Shown: piece after piece, positions 58,876 to 64,000 of the stretch
Layout of the letters: the number at the start of each line of letters is the position of its first letter
How positions within the stretch are numbered: position 1 is the stretch's first letter
NCBI GenBank assembly: GCA_029891385.1
Contig: CM057235.1
Location: forward strand, 18,469,120 to 18,533,119
Direction of reading: 5' to 3'
Origin: Erythroxylum novogranatense
Taxonomy: Eukaryota; Streptophyta; Magnoliopsida; Malpighiales; Erythroxylaceae
DNA length: 64,000 nt
Notes under the pieces: model-generated
Told to the model about the DNA's origin: nothing
What the model saw: only the letters and a program-made list of their open reading frames with translations
Databases searched by the model: none
Made by a program: the position numbers and the translations under genes

Positions 58876-58983
58876 AGGTCGGTCGCCCGCACCAGGTCGG
58901 TCGCCCGCACCAGGTCGGTCTCCCGCACCAGGTCGGTCGCCCGCACCAGGTCGGTCTCCCGCACCAGGTCGGTCGCTCGTGCG
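58876..58983 (+). repeat. Six 18-bp GC-rich tandem copies
   Basis: The unit AGGTCGGTCGCCCGCACC is repeated six times head to tail; copies 3 and 5 have CTC for CGC and copy 6 is degenerate. Because 18 is a multiple of 3 and the unit lacks stops in all six frames, several overlapping open frames appear, on both strands, with repeating Arg/Ser or Ala/Thr/Asp/Leu peptides. None has a supporting domain. Confidence 0.95.
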
Positions 58984-59029
58984 GGCGCGCGCGGGTGGGC
59001 GATCAACCATGCGATCCGACCTCCAAACT

Positions 59030-59540
59030 TCAAACGTTCATATCTTTTGACTCCGAGCTCCAAATTAGACACGGTTTGTTTCGTTGGAAAGATAAAGGAC
59101 AGATCTACAATTTTCAAAAAGGACTCACAAGCAAGCTCGGACTCTAAAGGGATCAAAAGTTTACACAAAGATGACTGATCGATAATTTCTCAACATTACC
59201 AAAACTTGCAAACATCATAACTTTTGATTCAGAACTTTAAATTTAACAAACTTGGTGTCTATGGAAAGCTTGAAGAAAGATCTACAACTTTCATTAAGGC
59301 CTTAAAAATCAGATCGACCCCTAAATGGGTCAAAAACTCCACACAAACTGACTGGTCGATCGACTTCACACTAAACGAAATTTCGTAACTTCTAAAATCA
59401 TAACTTTCTACTCCTCGTCTCCAATATTTTCGTGCCTTATATCAATGGAAAGATAAAAAAACATAATCTACCACTTTCATTAAGACCACTTTGGCTAAAT
59501 CAATCTAAATCAATACAGATTTGCCATTGAAGTCTCTAAA
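59030..59540 (+). repeat. Tandem series with a period near 180 bp
   Basis: Units start with a CATAWCTTTTGAYTC-type phrase at about 59038, 59215 and 59399, each followed by a segment about mass change of GGAAAGAT and TCTACAATTTTC / TCTACAACTTTC. A related phrase recurs at 59815. Identity between units is low, so it is an old array inside the LTR. Confidence 0.55.
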
Positions 59541-59549
59541 CACCATTCC

Positions 59550-59609
59550 AACACATCAACTTCACATCTCAACACATCAACTTCACATCTCAACACATCA
59601 ACTTCACAT
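59550..59609 (+). repeat. 21-bp tandem repeat, nearly three copies
   Basis: The unit AACACATCAACTTCACATCT plus one C is repeated at 59550, 59571 and 59592 (last copy partial), exact over the full units. Confidence 0.9.
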
Positions 59610-60212
59610 ATTCACCCACTACCACAAACTCTTCAACTAATTCATCTCAAACACAATTCAAATCTCCAATAAACTATTCCAAAGTCATTTCCCCACATCA
59701 AACTCAACACCAAAGGATATATGCATACACATTTCTCTTTCACAAAAGTCATACGCAATCTTACTCTTAATAGCATTTTCCAAATCAAGGCAAAATACAC
59801 TTAACTTTCAAATATCATAACTTTCAATCCCGATATCGAAAAATAGCATACTTTATGGCTACGAAAAGCTCTCAACATAATCTACAAATTTCATGTAGAT
59901 TATTTCCTCAAAATCTGCCTAAATCAAAATTCAACTCTTTACTCCAAAAAGTCAAACTTTCTAATTTCTTCAAAATTTTACACTTTCACTTTCTATTTCT
60001 TGATTTCAACTTCCATTTCAATCAACTAATTCATTTTAACTTTCATAACTCATACAACTCTACTCAAATTTCAAAGTCATCAAAACCAATCACTTCATTT
60101 CTCATCAATTTCCTTTAAGCACAATAACATCTATAACACAATTCATATCCGAAAACACTCACTGAATTCATTTTAATATTTCTAATTTCTACTGAAACAT
60201 CGGGGTCCAACA

Positions 60213-60814
60213 ATTCTTCCCCTTTTAAAAGAATTTCGCCCTCGAAATTCCTACTAAGACATTATCAAGTAACACAATCTCTTAACTAATTTCTTTCCAA
60301 CAGATCATAATCAATCACTTTTCTTATATAATATCCTCATAATACATATTCTCAATCTCTTCACAATTTCTTAATTCTTAAGTCACATAGCACCTATACC
60401 ATATCAATACATATATCCCTATCATCAAGCTCATCTTTCAAGTATTCTGGTATTGCATCTCCTATATATTCGAAGCCAAATCATCCAGCCTCATCATGAA
60501 TTTCTAATCTTAATTTCCATACACACAATCTAAAATCAATCATACTCTTGACACTTAAATCAAATAGTCACTGTTATTCCTCGAATAATTCATGAACACT
60601 TATTCACATCAATATCCCACTCTCACTAATTCAATCATATAACTCATCACCTCAAACATACAATCATTTAGATTCATCAAATAATTCATGAAAGACAAAC
60701 ACATCATGCTCACATTCTCACAAGATCAATCTTATCCTCACAAACTCTTATCCATTTCTCACTCATACATATACGCCCAAGTAAGATCATATAACTGGGC
60801 TCTGATACCACAAA
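60213..60814 (-). other. Internal region of the non-autonomous element
   Basis: On the minus strand it opens with the primer site TGGTATCAGAGCCCA (60810-60796) four bases from the LTR and ends with a polypurine tract, CTTTTAAAAGGGGAAGAAT (60231-60213). The intervening 550 bp has no coding motif. The phrase GAATTTCGAGGGCGAAATTC just before the tract is usual at the 3' end of gypsy pol, so the element was probably derived from a gypsy element by internal deletion. Confidence 0.75.
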
Positions 60815-62339
60815 TGTTGGCACCCGATCCGGAGACCGGTGCCCCAACCCGAAAACGGAAGACGGAACGAATCACAAAGAGGCGAAACGAATAAACGATT
60901 GATCACAAAGCGAAACAAATTATTAACGAATCGAAAGCCAACTTGGAAGCGAAGCATACAAACAAAGTCAATTCGAATTGGCTCGGAGACAAACCAAACA
61001 AACGATCACGAATCACAAATCGAATTAAAGCATTCAATCAAACACAATCACCGACATCCGCGAACAAAATCTTAGAAATCACCGTCGCGTTGGAAACCTT
61101 AAGACATTCTAAATCCGTATAAATTTTCTTTTCTTTTCTTTCTTTCTTATTCCTTTCCTTTTCATTTCTTTCATAACCAAACTCAATCCAAAATACATTA
61201 TCACATTCATACTCATGCACACATCCCAAACATAACTTAAATCAATACATAATTCGTAAGTCCATACACCTTATACTCACTATATACACAATTTCATAAA
61301 TCACATATGTCCCGAATGACTACTCTTCATACACTCGTGGCAATTCAGGCCATATACAATATCAACACCAAAATCCAAAGTACGCAATACAAAACAAATT
61401 TTGAATTTCTCAATACTATCTTACTTAATAGCAATACAATATAAACACATGCAAATAGAAATCTTCATTTTCTTTCACCCGATCTTCTTCTCATCACCTG
61501 TGGATGGGAATGAAGGGGGGGGGGTGAGCTTATAGCTCGTGGGTAACAGTTTATAACAAATATATAAACAAAATCCTTGAAATTCTTTTTCTTTTCTGGT
61601 CTTAGAAAACATTTCTTTGAAATCCGTAAAGCACATTTTCAAAAGGTTCTTTTCCTTGCTGTAGCCAAAATCTCCATTTGCAAACATGTGATTTTTTTTT
61701 AGGCTTTCAGCCATAAACCCATAAGTTTATAAAACATGAATGCATCAACTTGACAATTCATAGATGCAATGGCAATCACATAAGCAATGCACAACAACAC
61801 ATGGCTCGAGAGTTCCATAAACACGACAGAAACCGAAGTTTATCGTAAACACGACGAGTCCATTTTTCGGATCTCGTAAGCCTCAAGCAGGCAGCCGGGT
61901 GAAGGCTAAGGGGGGTCAACGTGCACGTGACTTAATGAAATAGGTTCTCTCTTGCCCAATCACAATCACATAATCATGCTTAAACCAATTTTATCGAATG
62001 CTCTTTTCCGAATATACGAAATGCCTTGAAATCTTTCGAGGCATAACACAAATGTATTTTGCAATTCATCAAAAGTTCATGTATTGAATCAATAATGATT
62101 TTTCAAATCATTCATACAATGATGCAACATTTATGATGCAATTGAAATCAGAAAATCTCTTTGTTTAAAGAAAGCAGTAGTGGCTTATAAATTCTATTAT
62201 AAACAGGTACCCACCTCGATTTCCTGCCTAGAAGCTTGTCCTTAACTTCAATTTGACGATTGCGTCTTTCTTCCTTCCAATAGAAAAATTTCCTACACCA
62301 ATTTTCCCACAAATTCAATCTCATAAATAACATAATCCT
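60815..62339 (-). repeat. 5' LTR of the non-autonomous element (cut by a copia insertion)
   Basis: Starts TGTTGGCACCCGATCC and follows the left LTR closely to 62339, where the copia LTR begins. The matching point in the left LTR is about 48174, so about 2.8 kb of this LTR should lie on the far side of the copia element, outside the window. Hairpin at 61526-61538, CCTTCACCC-type block at 61906-61880 (minus). Confidence 0.8.
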
Positions 62340-63376
62340 TGTAAGTGATCTAGAAAGGGGGTTGAATAGATCTTTAAAATTCTTTGAAAATTTTTACAAG
62401 AAAATCAGAAGTTAAAACACACAAAAACAATTTTGATAAACTTAATTAAAAAGTGTAGGGAAGAAGATCAAACACTGTTTTTATAGAGGTTCGGTGCTAA
62501 GACCTACGTCCTCTACCTAAGCTCCCACTTAAGATTTTTCCAACCACTTTATAGCACACTTTGTAGTTGAGTATGAACTTTTTACAACGCCACTTGAATT
62601 CTGGCTCAAGCAACCTTTACACTCGATTTGTCTTCCGGCACAAATCCTACCTCACGTGACCTAGTCACTCAAATTGTAAGTAAAACAATACAAAGATTGA
62701 AGAACAAATGCTCAATACAATTTGTAACAAAATAAGAGCAATAGTGAGCAATTAGAAGCAGTATAAGAGTATTTGAACTTGTAGAACTTGTATATTCTCT
62801 TCTTCCATCATCTTCTATTTATACTTGAAGAAATATAGCTGTTGGAGCTCTACTAGCCGTTGCTTAGTTGGATATAGCCGTTCCTTGATATTCTCCATTC
62901 CATTTTTATCAAATTGGACCGTTGGAGCTGATTTCGTGCATCCATAAGTAGACTTGTCGAATGTATAAGTCGACTTGTTTCAACCATTTACGTAAAAGTT
63001 TCATCTCCGCTCTCCAATAAGTCGACTTGTACCAGGTAAGTCGACTTGTCGTCCTCGATAGGTCGACTTGTGTTTGATAAGTCGACTTGTATTGATATTG
63101 CTTCATCTATAAGTCGACTTGTGCTTTGTAAGTCGACTTGTATTTCCTTCAATGGTAACATCCGACCAAATCCTTTATAATCCTCATGTTTTATGCCATT
63201 TTTCACTTAGAGGACAACTCCCATCTTGATTCTCCATTGATTAGACAATTGCTCATCTTGATTTGCACAGTCCTTTCATTGAATAATGCCTGAAATAATT
63301 TCTTAACTATTTCTAGATATTTTATTATTATCAAAACATAAAGGGATTTAATTTGTCAACCACCATTGGTCCAACA
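62340..63376 (-). repeat. 3' LTR of the right-edge copia element
   Basis: On the minus strand it starts TGTTGGACCAATGGTGG at 63376; the left edge TGTAAGTGATC is at 62340. Length 1037 bp. It carries the palindromic AAGTCGACTTGT array at 62944-63141. Confidence 0.8.
62944..63141 (+). repeat. Eight palindromic AAGTCGACTTGT motifs arranged as four pairs
   Basis: Motif copies start at about 62946, 62966, 63019, 63039, 63060, 63078, 63111 and 63130. They form four pairs of the type ATAAGTCGACTTGT, a 5-7 base spacer, AAGTCGACTTGT, with copy-to-copy spacing of 18-20 within each pair. Two copies have a base change (GTAGAC and GGTCGAC). AAGTCGACTT is a perfect 10-bp palindrome. Confidence 0.9.
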
Positions 63377-63751
63377 ATCTCCCCCTTTTTGATAATGACA
63401 AAATATTTAGAAATTGACAAGAAATTTGAAAGACATAAAACTTGATCAAGGTTTCCCTTGTCTTGATGGTTAGGTTGTCTCCCCCTTAATTTATAAATCA
63501 ATGATTAAAATGGAAATCAATAAAATCGCAAATCAATGAAATTTTCACTCCCCCTTAATCAAATATCAATTTCAATCTTACTCCCCCTTTTTTTCATAAT
63601 CAAAAATCAATAGAGAAAATAGACTCAAATGAAGATTAATGAAGTTTAAAACCAATTGGTCTACTGGTAGTCTAAGTGTAAAACATGATGATGAAATCTT
63701 TGGATGTAATTGCATATGTGCCTCATATATTGACCATTTAATGTAGCAAAA
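63377..63751. other. 3' untranslated internal region of the right-edge copia element
   Basis: Lies between the pol stop and the LTR. It has several CTCCCCCTT phrases (63480, 63551, 63582), i.e. AAGGGGGAG on the coding strand: repeated polypurine-tract-like copies upstream of the real tract at 63390-63377. No gene. Confidence 0.6.
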
Positions 63752-64000
63752 TCAAATCCAACCAAAGGAATTTAAATCACACACGCCTAACCTTAACTTA
63801 ATGTTCACAAACACATCTTCCTTAAGAGGTTTAGTAAAAATGTCAGCCAATTGATCACTAGTTGATACATGCTTCAAGCAAATGTCACCTTTCAAACAAT
63901 GATCACGAATAAAATGATGTCTAATTTCAATGTGCTTTGTTCTACTATGCAATATAGGATTTTTACTCAAACAAATAGCACTAGTATTATCACAATAGAT
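63752..64000 (-). CDS. Copia RNase H, C-terminal part (partial)
   Basis: On the minus strand the frame enters from beyond the window and reads YCDNTSAICLSKNPILHS, RTKHIEIRHHFIRD, VSTSDQLADIFTKPL and ends GVCDLNSFGWI with a stop at 63752-63754. This is the usual end of the copia pol polyprotein, with the LADIFTKPL motif found at the end of RNase H. It is in frame throughout. The substrate in the family is the RNA strand of the RNA/DNA hybrid during reverse transcription in cytoplasmic particles. The start lies outside the window. Confidence 0.85.
   Translation of the reverse strand: MYCDNTSAICLSKNPILHSRTKHIEIRHHFIRDHCLKGDICLKHVSTSDQLADIFTKPLKEDVFVNIKLRLGVCDLNSFGWI

Larger units (their letters stand above)
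58357..60212 (-). repeat. 3' LTR of the non-autonomous element, right part
   Basis: Continues the LTR interrupted at 49142. It holds two more units of the 185-190 bp repeat (58414 and 58607), an 18-bp tandem repeat (58876-58983), a second tandem series with a period near 180 bp, and a 21-bp repeat at 59550-59609, and ends GGGGTCCAACA at 60212. Confidence 0.8.
46647..64000 (-). mobile_element. Non-autonomous LTR element with 4.35 kb LTRs, minus strand, host of two nested insertions
   Basis: Left LTR 46647-60212 (interrupted by the Tekay element at 49143-58356), internal region 60213-60814, right LTR from 60815. The right LTR is interrupted at 62340 by a copia element and continues outside the window. 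The LTR begins TGTTGG and ends GGTCCAACA. The internal region holds only a polypurine tract and a primer site, so the element depends on proteins from another element. Its LTR shares several motifs with the Tekay LTR (see findings), so a Tekay-like donor is likely. Confidence 0.75.
62340..64000 (-). mobile_element. Ty1/copia element at the right edge, minus strand, partly outside the window
   Basis: A 3' LTR (62340-63376), a polypurine tract (AAAAAGGGGGAGAT, 63390-63377) and the end of RNase H on the minus strand are in view; the rest lies beyond 64000. The likely left target duplication is ATCCT (62335-62339). Coding sequence in view has no stop, so the element may be young. Confidence 0.85.

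Noticed and set aside
58762..59178. Overlapping open frames on both strands with Arg/Ser and Ala/Thr/Asp repeats, like an RS-domain protein
   Set aside because: They arise from a stop-free 18-bp tandem repeat inside an LTR; all frames are open and no other domain or start context supports a protein.
62944..63141. Possible CRISPR-like array (regular short repeats with spacers)
   Set aside because: The repeats are 12-bp palindromes in a plant copia LTR, spacers are only 5-60 bp and irregular between pairs, and there are no cas genes.

Overview
This is a plant nuclear window, almost certainly from a dicot. It is AT-rich, crowded with LTR retrotransposons of the Ty3/gypsy (chromovirus, Tekay/Del-like) and Ty1/copia types, and also carries CACTA and hAT transposon DNA and a spliced plant membrane-protein gene. 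There are no bacterial-style operons and I recognise no tRNA or rRNA genes. The species cannot be named from the sequence alone. Only one gene looks functional: a two-exon, 182-residue four-helix membrane protein on the minus strand at 24065-24707. Two other host-gene pieces are decayed: a Rubisco-activase-like first exon (726-1040) and a bHLH104/ILR3-type terminal exon (46344-46610), both minus strand and both carrying in-frame stops.

Layout from left to right: activase-like pseudogene; CACTA-type termini at 1627 and 2122; a decayed gypsy element with a 3.1 kb LTR (4251-7363), tRNA-Met-type primer site and broken gag-pol to about 11985; directly abutting it a copia gag/protease fragment (12187-13545); an old Tekay-like LTR (13921 to about 15480) and more LTR-like DNA; a hAT transposase pseudogene (17416-19738); a truncated minus-strand copia (20464-22311); the membrane-protein gene with a G-run tract upstream; an old full-length minus-strand copia (about 25677-32367); a foldback repeat (33475-33810); an old minus-strand gypsy element with LTRs up to 3.8 kb (34170-43786); and then a nested cluster.

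The nested cluster starts at 46647, where a minus-strand element with a 4.35 kb LTR but only about 0.6 kb of internal DNA (primer site and polypurine tract, no gag-pol) sits beside the bHLH exon. A complete 9.2 kb Tekay-type element (49143-58351, perfect CAATT target duplication) is inserted in its left LTR. A copia element (62340 to beyond the window) is inserted in its right LTR; the visible part of that copia pol is uninterrupted, so it may be the youngest.

The most interesting signals are inside LTRs and untranslated regions. Several unrelated LTR families carry short CpG-rich blocks of palindromes or tandem repeats. In the one complete Tekay element the two LTRs are nearly identical except in that block, which differs strongly. 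Separately, five gypsy LTR families share a short stem-loop just before a CACCC sequence, with apparent compensatory changes in the stem, and three of them share a second GTGCAC / CCTTC-type block. These are read by eye; no alignment or database search was run.
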